Source of the DNA: Lineus longissimus | Lineage: Eukaryota; Nemertea; Pilidiophora; Heteronemertea; Lineidae | Direction: 5' to 3' | NCBI RefSeq assembly: GCF_910592395.1 | Contig: NC_088308.1 | Span: 8,693,001 to 8,757,000 of the forward strand | Length of the DNA: 64,000 nt | Shown here: positions 1 to 11,121 of the stretch, piece after piece | Layout: each line of letters opens with the position of its first letter | Numbering within the stretch: the stretch's first letter is position 1 | The notes under the pieces: generated by a model | What the model was told of the DNA's origin: nothing | Databases searched by the model: none | Seen by the model: the letters and a program-made list of their open reading frames with translations, nothing else | Program-made: the position numbers and the translations under genes

Positions 1-607
1 TTTCGAAATCTGTCAAGGTCTTCATTCTGAAGAAGCCAACAATAATCTTTCTTGTCGTGAAGGAATGCTCTATTCTTCAACACATTTTTTACTAAGCTGT
101 GGCATTTCTCAGCGACTCGCCAGAAGCGATCCTCGTGCTTCTCATTTTTTACGGTGGGCACAGAGATATTCATGAATGACATCGCGCTAAGATAACCAGC
201 CTGTTCTAGCGGTATCGGCGGATTTCCAAAGCGCCGGATGTTGACCATAAAGCAAGACCTGAGGGAGATGGCGCCACGCAAACTTGTGTATTTCGTCACT
301 AATTTTGCCATAGCAATGGCTGCTGCAGCTTCGATGTACCCGTTGACCGTCACCCCATGTTGCTTAGACTTGGTAACTATTCGTGTCGTCTGTTGGCTTG
401 TTAAATCCAAGATAGCAATATCGGACCCCTCGAAACTTGATGCCTCTTCATTTAGATAGTTTGGTCGAACAGATTTGATGAATTCATTAGCCAAATTGTC
501 GCAATAATAGGGTATGATTAATGGAACAAGTAACTTACGAGCATTTTTTTCCAAGCTACTCGCCGTTAGAGACGGAGACAGCTTCTCCGAGCATTGCCCC
601 AGTTCAG
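1..607 (-). pseudogene. Partial condensation/acyltransferase-like gene copy, 5' part deleted
   Basis: This stretch aligns base for base, with few changes, to 12,777-13,383 of the intact acyltransferase, which corresponds to its residues about 198-401. The reading frame is open on the minus strand and runs off the left edge of the window, so the C-terminal end is not seen. The upstream half, including the catalytic HxxxDG region, is missing. At about 600-612 the homology jumps directly to sequence resembling the 5' flank of the intact gene (13,987 onward). The jump lies at a short shared word, TTCARGACT, which suggests a deletion between short direct repeats. Without its start and active site it cannot encode the enzyme. 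Confidence 0.8.
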
Positions 608-612
608 GACTG

Positions 613-2188
613 TGGATGTTGTTAATTTGTGGGTATAAATTTCATTGGATTTTTGTTAAACGGTTGAATAAATGTCAGCGAGAGATTTGTGTGCATTCAT
701 GTGCTTGCTTTTCGCATATAGTTTAATTAACAAATAATTTCAACGGTATCAAATGCATGCAAACGAAACCAGCGGAAGTGGATTATTTCGACTAATCGAT
801 AAGGTATCAACCAAGTAAGTTGTGTTTTCCATCGCCTTTTTTCGGTCAAAACACTTGATACGAAATCTGTTGTATAATATCAAGCTCCTTTTTGGGTCAA
901 CGAATTCAAAAGGTTTATTAACTTGAGATTGATAAATGTATCGTGTTATCAAAGGCTATTCGGTAGATTATAACTGGATTATTAAATGTATAAGAGAGAG
1001 TACATACGTAGTACAAACTTCATACTGTAACAAGATACATGTACATCTGTCAGGCTTATAGGCATGACCACCTGACAGGGGCAGTTTGTGACATCATCTT
1101 CAGATACCGACCTGTGATACAAAAATTTGAGGTAAGCAGGTCACCTTATCATTTGCTGTTGAGCACCACTGATTGTAGTGAGCATATGCCATGCATTGTA
1201 AAACTGGTATTATCGTTGGAAGTACTAGGAGTAACCTAACTTCCTGTCGAACAGCACTGAAAATCGGCATATCACGAACCGCGAGATGAGAAACTGCGAC
1301 ATATAGCGAGATGAGTAATCCTTGATTTTCTGCTTCACTAGATTATGACAGTTGACATATCCGTTGCTGCCGTCAACATCTCAATTTAACGCCAGTGAGG
1401 CCGAAGACAATACAAAGGCTCCTGTATGAAACTGCATGTCCAAGCACAAAGAACAAAACAAATGGCCTAAAATGTTCTAATTGAAACAATAATTTGATCC
1501 GAGATCGGGTTGGAAAATGAGCCAAACTGGATCAGTCGCTTTTAACTCGGATGCATTTAAGCAACTGCAGGCTGTCCTCATGCAGTAGTGATCTAATTAA
1601 TAAGAAAACCGACTGAGAGACCGGTCCGAGTCGCCGGATCAGAATATCATCGAAAGTTAACGTTTTTTGACGTGAAGACGTCAATTATGACGTAACTTTT
1701 TAATAAGTTGACGGCGATGTCACACAAAATTAACGACTAAAGGGTCAGAACTAGCAACCATTGCAATGTTGCAAAAGAGAAAAGGATTTTCACCGTTGCA
1801 GGGTCCGAACCGAACGAGAAAAAATCTCGTGCAGTCTGGCTATCATTACTGCCTGGGCGGACTGCACTCTCAGCCATGCGATACTTTTTTTCGTGCATCT
1901 TTTACAAATCTTTCTCAAAATCCATTCTGCAATCTTATCAGGTCAGGCGAGTAGACCTACGATGTTATCTTATGTAGTCGGGCTCTGTTGCACTGTCGAT
2001 GAATTTGGTCAACTTTAGATGAATTTTTCGGATTTGTTTTGCGTTTTTTCTAATATCTTTTCAGCCGGACCAGCGCACGTAATAGGGTATATGTGACAAA
2101 ACGATACACTTGGACGATTCGCAAGTCTTTCGAAAACTGTCTTTCCGAAGATTTCTTCTGACGTCCAACGGTTCTTATCAACGTACAG
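613..2188. other. Intergenic flank of receptor unit 1
   Basis: No gene is supported here. The sequence recurs, diverged, in the other array units (613-960 with 3370-3575 and 6970-7330; 960-1350 with 4610-4990 and 7310-7690). Around 1275-1400 is a segment with the words CCGCGAGATGAGAAA and GCGAGATGAGTAATC that is also found in the TIR element at 43,055-43,664. The last 120 bases before the receptor ATG are strongly conserved in front of all four copies and probably hold the promoter and 5' UTR. Confidence 0.6.
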
Positions 2189-3197
2189 ATGGCCCAAACT
2201 GGCATCACTGGTTATCACAATGAGTCGAGAGGAGAAAGTGCACCATCTCTCCTCGAAGAGGTTCTAGGATTTTACTTACCTCCAGTGCAGATATCTGTTG
2301 GATGGGTGGAAAATGCTTTCATCCTGATAGTGCTTTCAAATCGGCGGTACAGAGGCAGCCCAAGTTGCCTATCACTAAAGTTCTTAGCATGGTGGAGCTG
2401 TTTAGCTCACTTTAGCAATTTTCAAATTTACTTTTCATTGCAATTTCGCAGTGCCGCAGATTATCTCGGTGATTTCTTTTGTAAAGAGTTTACCTTCATC
2501 GGCTACGCAGGCATAAACTTACCTAGTTGGACCATCGTTCTTATGACGGTCTCGCGATTTGTTGCTGTTGTTTTCCCGTTGCATGCACCGACAATTTGTA
2601 CCACAGGTGCCGTTAAACGATTTCAGCTAGTCATTGTAATCGCACTCTGTGCCTGGGGTTTACCGTCAGCTATTTTTCAAAGGATGGATAAGGATGATGA
2701 AATTGCGAGACTAGGTTGTTATTTTGACGTCCCTTCTTTCATAGCCTGGCTTTATGAAATAACACACGTGTTTCTTTTAGTAATAATACCATTTGCCATC
2801 ATTGCTGTCCTGAACCTCATCATTATTGCTAAAATAAAGACCAAAGGTTCCGAGAGGGGAAAGATGGGAGCAAATTGTAACAAAAGAACAGAGAGCTGGC
2901 GAAAGGACAGCAATGACCTTAGTAGCTTCGGTAACAGCTATCTTTATCATTACTGCCATCCCCTACACCATTCATGTCGCGGTGTGGGATTTTGCCTTCG
3001 CCTCTACAGAACTTACTCCAACACAGTTAGAACAATCTCGTATGTCTCACACGGTGGCAATGTTTACATTCCAAATTCGTGACAATATGTATTTCTTTAC
3101 TTTTTTCGTAGCATGCAAGCAATTCAGAAATGATTTTATTCGATTGTTCTCCGTTTGCTTTTGCGTGAAATCGAAGGAAACGTCTCGAACATATTAA
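2189..3197 (+). pseudogene. Rhodopsin-like GPCR copy 1, one-base frameshift
   Basis: Single-exon seven-transmembrane receptor of about 335 residues. The start ATG is shared with the other three copies. Visible features are an N-terminal glycosylation sequon at residue 11 (NES), the TM1 asparagine N42 in V-E-N, the TM3 cysteine C98 and its ECL2 partner C177, and S-R-F at 122-124 where class A receptors have DRY. TM5 contains P201. The TM7/helix 8 region reads NMYFF then CKQF, without a recognisable NPxxY. One extra A near 2872 (gcaaattg versus gcaattg in copies 2 and 4) shifts the frame inside intracellular loop 3; the rest continues in another frame from 2913 to 3197. The ligand is unknown. 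The AATAAA found behind copies 2 and 4 is mutated here. A sequencing error at the A run is possible but not favoured, since the other copies are also broken. Confidence 0.85.
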
Positions 3198-3595
3198 CTC
3201 TTGGCATTCCAAGTCCTGCTAATTTCCTAAACGTACTTTTCATAAGGTTTCCCCTGTACATTGTATCATTGTATCATATAGCATGCCCAATGACAGAAAA
3301 GGACTATTTTAAATCTTTGCCATAAAACATTGACTATGATCAATCTCAGAAAATTGGAAACTACTGAATTATTCGATAGCAATTGGGTATAAATTAAATT
3401 GGGAATTTTGGTTAAATGGTGGAATATAAAATGTGTGCATTCATGTGCTTGCTTTTCGCAATGCCTTGTTATATAACGTATTTTAATTATATCTAATGCA
3501 TGCAAATGAAACCAGCGGAAGTGGATTATTTCGCCTAATTGATGAGGTATCGATAAGTATTCTGTAAATGAATTTTCAATTACCGTTGTCTGAAA
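3198..3595. other. Array flank between receptor copy 1 and the LINE insertion
   Basis: No gene is seen. About 3370-3575 is a diverged copy of the flank found at 613-815 and 6970-7170; shared words include CATGTGCTTGCTTTTCGCA and AGCGGAAGTGGATTATTTC. The acyltransferase fragment present in units 1 and 3 is absent here. Confidence 0.6.
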
Positions 3596-3596
3596 A

Positions 3597-4498
3597 ATTG
3601 AATTGAATTGAAATTTACATTTATATACCACAAAATCCAAATTTTGCTCTAATGCGGTGTTTCAAAATATCGTCTAAACAGATGGGTTTTTAGTCCACAC
3701 CTGAAAATAGCAACAGTCTTAGCCTTTTTAATCTCAATGCTGAGCTCATTCCAAAGTCTGGCCGCCTGTACAAGGAAGCTCCTGCCACCGTACGTCTCCA
3801 GGCGATACCTGGGGATCCTCAGGATACATTTTTGTCTTCGGACCTCAGGGATCGCCCGGAGTCACAGGATGGGAGGAGCTCGGATATGTAAGCAGGGGCA
3901 AGTCCGTTTCTTGCTTTGTATATTAGGAGCATTGTCTTGAACTCGTTCACGGATTGGTAGCAAATGTAGACTTCTCAGCACGGGGGTAATATGTTCATGT
4001 TTACGCGTCCCTGTGATTACTCGCGCTGCGTGATTTTGAACCTTTTGTAGCTTATCAAGTACATTTTCATCGGCACCAACGAGCAGGCTATTACAATAAT
4101 CTAGTCTGGATATGACAGTTGATTGCGCTAGAAGTTTCGTAGCTCCTTGCGTAAGGAGCTTTCACATGCGGCCAATGTTTCGGATTTGAAATGTTGCACA
4201 CTGTACTAGCTTGTTCACATGTGGGCCCATTGACAGCGTTTGATCAAACATAACATTAAGATTTCTGACTGGGTCAGATGACACATTGGGTGATATGAAT
4301 AAAGACTAGCAAATGCTTTTATCTAAATCTCCATGTACATTTACACTAGGCCTTCTTGTACAAAACCGGAGTAAAAGCATTTGCTAGTCTTTATTCATAT
4401 CACCCATTGACCTTTATGCCAGCGACCATGTGGGCATGGATATTGAGTGAGTTTACGACTCTCTGAGACCAAAACAACTCGATCTCCGTCTTGGTATA
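3597..4498 (-). mobile_element. CR1-like non-LTR retrotransposon, 5'-truncated
   Basis: Read on the minus strand, this translates in broken frames to the C-terminal half of a CR1-type reverse transcriptase: K-T-E-I-x-L-F near 4475, S-R-L-D-Y-C-N-S-L near 4100, H-A-A-R-V-I-T-G near 4030, and a tail with Y-G-G-R-S-F and A-R-L-W-N-E-L at 3740-3810. The 3' end is a (CAATT)n-type tail, seen as attgaattgaattg at 3597-3612. It sits inside receptor unit 2. Units 1 and 3 keep the uninterrupted sequence (ccgttgtttgac at 7191), which fixes the insertion ends within a few bases. It is related to the LINE at 48,866. Confidence 0.8.
4287..4406. repeat. Perfect 35-bp inverted repeat with 50-bp loop inside the LINE
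   Basis: Arms 4287-4321 and 4372-4406 are exact reverse complements, starting TGGGTGATATGAATAAAGAC and ending in the complement. They interrupt the reverse transcriptase reading between the KTE region and the following conserved block. It could be a small fold-back element inserted in the LINE or a snap-back copy made during reverse transcription. No clear target duplication is visible. Confidence 0.85.
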
Positions 4499-5678
4499 CA
4501 TGGTATAAAAACTTTGTAGAACAGTATAACTATATCATGATCCTTCTTGGGAAGTCGTCGAATTCAGAAGGTTGATACTTGAGATTTATAGTTAATGGAT
4601 CGTGTTAGCAAAGGCTCATTCATTCCGTTACCTTAACTGGCTGGTTATAGATATTTAAGAGAGAGGACGGAACATGTACATACTACAGTCTGTAACAACA
4701 TACTTGTATCAGTCTGATATGCATGACCACCGAAAAGCGGCAGTTTGTGATCACTTTGTTTTCAAATATCCACCTGGAATTTATAATTGCTGTTAGAGCA
4801 CCACTGACTGTAGTGATAGGTTCTCATAGTGCTTATGCCATGCATTTTAAAACTGGTACTATGGTACAATGCATTAGGAGTAATCTAACTGCTTGTCGAA
4901 CGGCAAAGAAAGTCGGCATTTCATGAACCGCAAGGTGAGAAATGGCGAAATATAGCAAGATGAGTAATCATTGTTATCTGACCCTTGATCTGCTTCACTG
5001 GATTATGGCAGTTACCATTTCCGATGCTGCCGTCAATATCTCCATTTCACGCTAGGCCGAAGACAATACAAAGGCTGATGTAAGCAACTGCATATATCCA
5101 AGCAGAAAGAACTTAACAAAAATCCTGAAATGTTCTTTGAAACAATAATTTGACCCGAGATCGGGAGGGAGAAGGACCCAAACTGGATCCGTCTCTTTTA
5201 ACTCGGGTGCATTTTTAAAGTACTCTTGCATACCAGGCACAGGTGGCATTTCGAAAAAGCCACCTTGAACATCAACTTATTTCACTTCAGATTCTGGTCT
5301 TGTCTGCTCGGGTTTGGTTTGGTCCCGTTCAAACGGCCCGATCGTGTAATCGCTGGTTTGGTTGCCACATGAGACCTTTGAAAATGATTGAACGATTTTT
5401 TCGTTCAGAAGATTACATGCAGTGGTGATCTAACGATACATTCATTAAACAAAACAGTTGAAAATACACTAGAAAATGAGAGTGTCATCGAGTAATCACT
5501 AGTCTTGGTTGCCGCAGGAGACGTTTGAAAATGATGGAATGAGGTATTCATTCAGAATATTTCATGCAGTGGTGATCTGACGATACATTTGGACAATTCG
5601 TAAGTCTTTCGAAAACTGTCCTTCCGAAGATTTCTTCTGACGTAAAAAAACTGATAAAGAGTTCGTATCAACGTACCA
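4499..5678. other. Intergenic flank of receptor unit 2
   Basis: No gene is supported. 4610-5240 is a diverged copy of 940-1570 and partly of 7250-7740. 5460-5678 matches the conserved upstream region of receptor copies 3 and 4 (for example ttcattcagaatatttcatgcagtggtgatct), a likely promoter and 5' UTR. Confidence 0.55.
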
Positions 5679-6682
5679 ATGGCCCAAACTAGCATCACTG
5701 GTAATCTCAATACGTCCAGAGTAGAAAGTTCACCGTCTCTCCTCGAAGAGGTTCTTGGATTTTACTTACCTCCAGTGTTGATATCTGTTGGATGGATGGA
5801 AAATGCCTTCATCTTGATAGTGCTTTCGAATCGGCGGTACAGAGGCAGCCCAAGTTGCCTATTACTAAAGTTATTTGCATGGTGGAGCTGTTTAGCTCAC
5901 TTTGTCATATTTCAAACTTACTTTTCAATGCGCTTTCGCAGTGCCGCAGATTATCACGGTGACTTCTTTTGTAAAAAGTTAACTATCATCGGCTATGGAG
6001 GTATAAACTTACGTAGTTGGACCATCGTTCTTATGACGTTCTCACGATTTGTTGCTGTTGTTTTCCCGTTGCATGCATCGATGATTTGTACCACAGGTGC
6101 CGTAAAGCGATTTCAACTAGTCATTGTAATCGCATTTTGTGCCTGGGGTTTACCGTGTGCTATATATCAAAGGATGGCTGAGGGTGATGAAATTGCAAGA
6201 CTAGGGTGTTATTTTGACGTCCCTTCTTTCATAGCCTGGCTTTATAAAATAACACACGTGTGCCTTTTAGTAATAATACCACTTGGCATCATAGCTGTCC
6301 TGAACGTCATCATTATTGCTAAAATAAAGACCAAAGGTTCCGAGAGGGGAAAGATGGGAGCAATTGTAACAAAAGAACAGAGAGCTGGCGAAAGGACAGC
6401 AATGACTTTAGTAGCTTTGGTAACAGCTATCTTTATCATTACTGCCATCCCCTACGCCATTCATGTCATGTAGTGGGATTTTGCGTTCGCCTCTACAGAA
6501 CTTTCTCCAACACAGTTAGAACAATCTCGTATGTCTCACACGGTGGCAATTTTTACATTCCAAATTCGTGACAATATGTATTTCTTCACTTTTTTGTAGC
6601 ATGCAAGCAATTCAGAGGTGATTTTATTCGATTGTTCTCTGTTCGCCATTGCAAGATATCGAAGGAAACGTCACGAACATAG
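5679..6682 (+). pseudogene. Rhodopsin-like GPCR copy 2, nonsense codon and one-base deletion
   Basis: Same receptor family as copy 1, open for 264 codons. The sequon at residue 11 is NTS. Where copy 4 has GTG GTG TGG after TM6, this copy has ATG TAG TGG, an in-frame stop created by substitutions at 6471-6473. Further down, a one-base deletion in cttttttgtagc (copy 4 has cttttttcgtagc) adds a second break before the C-terminus. TM7 and the tail are otherwise recognisable to the ancestral stop at about 6682. AATAAA follows at 6722-6727. The product, if made, would lack TM7. Confidence 0.85.
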
Positions 6683-6795
6683 AAGCTCATGTCATTCCAA
6701 GTCATGCATGCTAATTTCGTAAATAAACCGAATATTCATAAGGTTTCCCCTGTACATTGTCGTCAAGGGCAGTGTCAGAGCATGCGGACCACTTA

Positions 6796-6965
6796 ATGCC
6801 TCTTCAATCGGAGAATTTGTTCGAACAGATTTGATGAATTCATTAGCCACATTGTCGCAATAAAAGGGTATGATTAATGGAACAAGTAACTTACGAGCAT
6901 TATTTTCCAAGCTACTCGCCGTTAGAGACGGAGACAGCTTCTCCGAGCATTCCCCAGTTCAGGAC
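6796..6965 (-). pseudogene. Acyltransferase gene fragment between receptor units 2 and 3
   Basis: Matches the intact acyltransferase over about residues 198-253; on the minus strand it shows the stretches ARKLLVPLIIPFYCDNVANE and EFIKSV. Its left end is fused at about 6795 to receptor 3' flank; the matching flank of copy 4 runs on at 11,170. Its right end shows the same jump as the fragment at 1-607, plus a one-base loss (cattccccag versus cattgccccag). It is a remnant with no coding capacity of its own. Confidence 0.8.
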
Positions 6966-9076
6966 TGTGGATGTTGTTAATTTTGGGGTATAGATTTCAT
7001 TGAATTTTGTTAAATGGTTGAATAAAACGTCAGCGAGAGAACTGTGTGCATTCATGTGCTTGCTTTTCGCATAGTCTAGTTAACAAATAATTTTAACGTT
7101 ATCAAATGCATGCAAACGTTACCAGCGGAAGTGGATTATTTCGACTAATCGATAAGGTATTAATAAAGTAGTTGTGTTTTCCACTGCCGTTGTTTGACAA
7201 AACACTTGATACGAAATCTGTTGTATTATATCAAGCTCCTTTTTGGGAAGTCATCGAATTCAAAAGGTTGATACTTGAGATTGGTAAATGTATCGTTATC
7301 GAAGGCTATTCGGTAGATTATAACTGGAATATTAAATGTATAAGAGAGACGACAGACGTAGTACAAACTTCATACTGTAACAAGATACATGTACATGTAT
7401 CAGGCTTATAGGCATGACCACCTAACAGGGGCAGTTTGTGACATCATCTTCGAATACCGACCTGTGATACAAAAATTTGAGGTAAGCAGGTCACCTTGTA
7501 TTTTGCTGTTTGATCACCACTGATTGTACTGAGCATATGCCATGCATTGTAAAACTGGTATTATGGTACTATGCACTAGGAGTAACATAACTTCCTGTCG
7601 AACAGCGCTGAAAATCTGCATATCACGATCCGCGAGATGAGAAACTGCGAAATGGCGAGATGAGTACTCAGTATTTTCTGACTCGGCTGCATTTAAGCAT
7701 CTGCAGGCTGTCCTCTTGCATACCAGGTGCGTGCCGCAGTGTAGAATTTCGAAGAGGCCATGTGGAACATGATCTTCTTTCGCTTCAAATTGTGCCGCAA
7801 GAAGTATAGCTAGTGCAGGAGCCTAATTTGTGGATGAATGATGCAGTGGGGTTATTTTTTTATATTTTAACGTTTGCACATTAGCCTAAAGACGTTTGTA
7901 AAGCTACGCTCGCGCGCGGGGATTTCCAATGATTTATGAATCAACAGGTTCAACTTTTTCTGGTGATAATACCACATCTAGACACCTGATTAAGAGATGA
8001 GCTTCACGGCAACTATATATATAGAATCTGAAATGTTTGCAGGAAGAAAATTGTGACAGAGGGATTTGGTTGTAACAGTTCACTATGAATGAAAAAAATA
8101 TCCACATCAAGGTGGAAGTCACAATCAAGACAGCTTTCTAATGTAGCCTCGATCTCATGCATGAATTTTCGCTTTTTTAGATTCGATATACATGTAATTT
8201 ATTAGCTTTACAATGCAAGAAACTGATCAGCGTTTCAGCAAATTACTAAATGGCCTTCGCTAGACCTCTAGAACATTTTGACTGCGTTTTCATGAATGAT
8301 CGAGAAGGCTTAGTATCAACAAGTTCGGCTCTCCTTCAAAAGTAGATAACCGGTTGCTGAAATGGGAAGCAGGGCTTGCCAGATACTTCCCTCAAAAATA
8401 CACGCCGGTGCAGTTTGGGTGTTTTGTGATCATACGTTCACTTTCATCATCCGCACTTAGCACGTTAAAATAAAGGCCGGATTTACATCGAGCGACACGG
8501 TAAAAGAAAAAAGCAGCGAAAAAAGGCTTCTTCGTCAAGAACCCTTTATGATGGCACTGTTCGCCGGTGTGTCCGTATACCGTGCAGCTCTATGTCAATG
8601 TATGTAAAGCCGACATTAGAAAAGTGAACGCGGGAAACTGCTATTAGTGAAATGGATGATTTACTCTGTTGCAACCCCTATAGACTTTTGGACTGCTCAG
8701 CTAAATAGTGCCAGTGACAAATAAGGAAGAGGATATGAGCATAATCTGTTTTTGCAGCACATATTGATTTACAGCCGATACATTTTTTGTTCGATTTCGC
8801 CTGTAAGGAAGGAAATTTCCATAAGAAATGCAAAATATATTGTTCACCAAACGAAAGAGTTGAAAATAAATAAGAAAAGAGGATGTCATCGAGTAATCAC
8901 TATTCTTGGTTGCCGCAGGAAACGTTTGAAAATAATGGAATGAGGTATTCATTCAGAATATTTCGTGCATTAGTGATCTCACGATACATTTGAACGATTC
9001 GTAAGTCTTTTAAAAGCTGTCTTTCCAAATACTTCTTCTGACGTCCAACTGATACAGAGTTCGTATCAAGGTACGG
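6966..9076. other. Intergenic region of receptor unit 3
   Basis: No gene is supported. 6966-7740 repeats the unit flank. 7750-8600 is unique in the window. 8627-9076 is the conserved receptor upstream region and is also the left end of a 990-bp tandem duplication whose second copy starts at 9617. Confidence 0.5.
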
Positions 9077-10596
9077 ATGGCCCAAACTAGCATCACTGAT
9101 AATCTCAATGCGTCCAGAGGGGAAAGTTCGCCATCTCTCCTCGAAGAGGTTCTTGGATTTTACTTACCTCCTGCGCAGATATCTGTTGGATGGGTGGAAA
9201 ATGCTTTCATCCTGATAGTGCTTTCAAATCGGCGGTACAAAGGCAGCCAAAGTTGCCTGTCGTTAAAGTTCTTAGCATGGTGGAGCTGTTTATCTCACTT
9301 TGTCGCATTTCAAGCTTACTTTTCAATGCGATTTCGCAGTGCCGCAGATTATCTCGGTGACTTCTTTTGTAAAGAGTTTACCTTCATCGGCTATGGCGTG
9401 GTAAACTTACCTAGTTGGACCATCGTTCTTATGACGTTCTCACGATTTGTTGCTGTTGTTTTCCCGTTGCATGCACCGACGATTTGTACCACAGGTGCCG
9501 TTAAGCGATTTCAGCTAGTCATTGTAATCGCATTCGGTGCCTGGGGTTTACCGTCAGCTATTTTTCAAAGGATGGCTAAGGATGATGAAATTGCGAGACT
9601 TGGTTGAGACGAAATAAACGCGGGAAACTGCTATTAGTGGAATGGATGATTTACTCTGTTGCAACCCCTATAGACTTTTAGACTGCACAGCTAAATAGTG
9701 CCGGTGACAAATAAGGAAGAAGATATGAGCATGATCTGTTTTGCCGCACATTTTGATTTACAGCCGATACATTTTTTCGTTCGATTTCGCCTGTGTTTGT
9801 GAGGAAGGAAATTTCCATAAGAAATGCAAAATAAGTTGTTCATGAAACGAAAGAGTTGAAAATAAACTAGAAAGAAAGTGTCATCGAGTAATCATTAGTC
9901 TTGGCTGCCGAAGGAGACGTTTAAAAATGATGGAATGAGGTATTCATTCAGAATATTTCAAGCAGTGGTGATCTAACGATACATTTGGACGATTCGTAAG
10001 TCTTTCGAAAAGTGTCCTTCCAAAGACTTCTACTGACGTCTAACTGATATAGCGTTCGTCTCAAACCTCCGATGGCCCAAACTAGCATCACTGGCAATCT
10101 CAATGCGTCCAGAGGGGAAAGTGCACCATCTCTCCTCGAAGAGGTTCTTGGATATTACTTACCTCCAGTGCAGATATCTATTGGATGGTTGGAAAATTCT
10201 TTCATCCTGATAGTGCTTTCAAATCGGCGGCACAGTGGCAGCCAAGGTTGCCTGTTGCTAAAGTTATTAGCATGGTGGAGCTGTTTAGCTCACTTTGTCA
10301 TATTTCAGGTTTAATTTCAATGCGCTTTCGCAGTGCTGCAAATTATCTCGGTGACTTTTTTTGTAAAGAGTTCACCTTCATCGCCTATGGTGGTGTAAAC
10401 TTACCTAGTTGGACCATTGTTCTTATGACGTTCTCACGATTTGTTGCTGTTGTTTTCCCGTTGAATGCACCGACGATTTGTACCACAGGTGCCGTTAAGC
10501 GATTTCAGCTAGTCATTGTAATTGCATTCTGTGCCTGGGGTTTACCGTGTGCTATTTTTCAAAGGATGGCTGAGGGTGATGAAATTGCGAGACTAG
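8627..10596. repeat. Tandem duplication, period about 990 bp
   Basis: The segment starting at 8627 (aacgcgggaaactgctattagtg) is repeated from 9617. Both copies contain the receptor upstream region and the first half of the receptor (copies 3 and 4). The junction at 9605-9616 carries about ten bases not matched in either parent. Copy 4 alone continues into TM5-TM7. Confidence 0.8.
9077..9607 (+). pseudogene. Rhodopsin-like GPCR copy 3, truncated after TM4
   Basis: The first 176 codons are intact and very similar to copy 1 (sequon NAS at residue 11, TM1 E-N, S-R-F after TM3). At about 9605 the coding sequence stops abruptly. From 9617 it continues as a second copy of the upstream region otherwise found at 8627 (aacgcgggaaactgc). 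TM5-TM7 are lost. This is a recombination junction rather than a point mutation. Confidence 0.88.
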
Positions 10597-11075
10597 GTTG
10601 TTATTTTGACGTCCCTTCTCTCATAGCTTGGCTTTATGAAATAACGCACGTGTTCCTTTTAGTAATAATACCATTTGCCATAATAGCTGTCCTAAACCTC
10701 ATCATTATTGCTAAAATAAAGACAAAAGGTTCTGAGAGGGGAAATATGGGAGCAATTGTAACCAAAGAACAGAGAGCTGGCGAAAGGACAGCAATGACTT
10801 TAGTAGCTTTGGTAACAGCTATCTTTATCATTACTGCCATCCCCTACACCATTCATGTCGTGGTGTGGGATTTTGCCTTCGCCTCTACAGAACTTACTCC
10901 AACACAGTTAGAACAATCTCGTATGTCTCACACGGTGGCAATGTTTACATTCCAAATTCGTGACAATATGTATTTCTTCACTTTTTTCGTAGCATGCAAG
11001 CAATTCAGAGGTGATTTTATTCGATTGTTCTCAGTTTGCCATTGCACGAAATCAAAGGAAACGTCTCGAACATAG
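10072..11075 (+). pseudogene. Rhodopsin-like GPCR copy 4, one-base deletion in TM2
   Basis: The most complete copy. The N-terminus and TM1 are open from 10,072 to 10,314. A one-base loss around 10,308-10,318 (caggtttaatttcaatg versus caaacttacttttcaatg in copy 2) puts a TAA in frame. The remaining receptor is open in another frame to the stop at 11,075, covering TM3 (S-R-F), ECL2 cysteine, TM5, a basic loop 3, TM6 with AIPYTIHVV and TM7. Loop 3 here has the undisturbed reading IVTKEQRAGERTAM that copy 1 has lost. AATAAA lies at 11,116-11,121. Repair of one base would give a full receptor, so a functional allele elsewhere in the population is possible. Confidence 0.85.
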
Positions 11076-11115
11076 AAGCTCATGTCATTTCAAGTCGTGC
11101 ATGCTAATTTTCCTA

Positions 11116-11121
11116 AATAAA
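11116..11121 (+). terminator. Polyadenylation signal AATAAA of GPCR copy 4
   Basis: AATAAA 41 bases past the ancestral stop, conserved at the matching place after copy 2 (6722-6727) and lost after copy 1. Confidence 0.55.

Noticed and set aside
238-459. Plus-strand frames across the acyltransferase (238-459, 13,014-13,235 and others)
   Set aside because: They lie opposite conserved minus-strand coding sequence and change whenever that sequence changes; only the minus strand shows family motifs.
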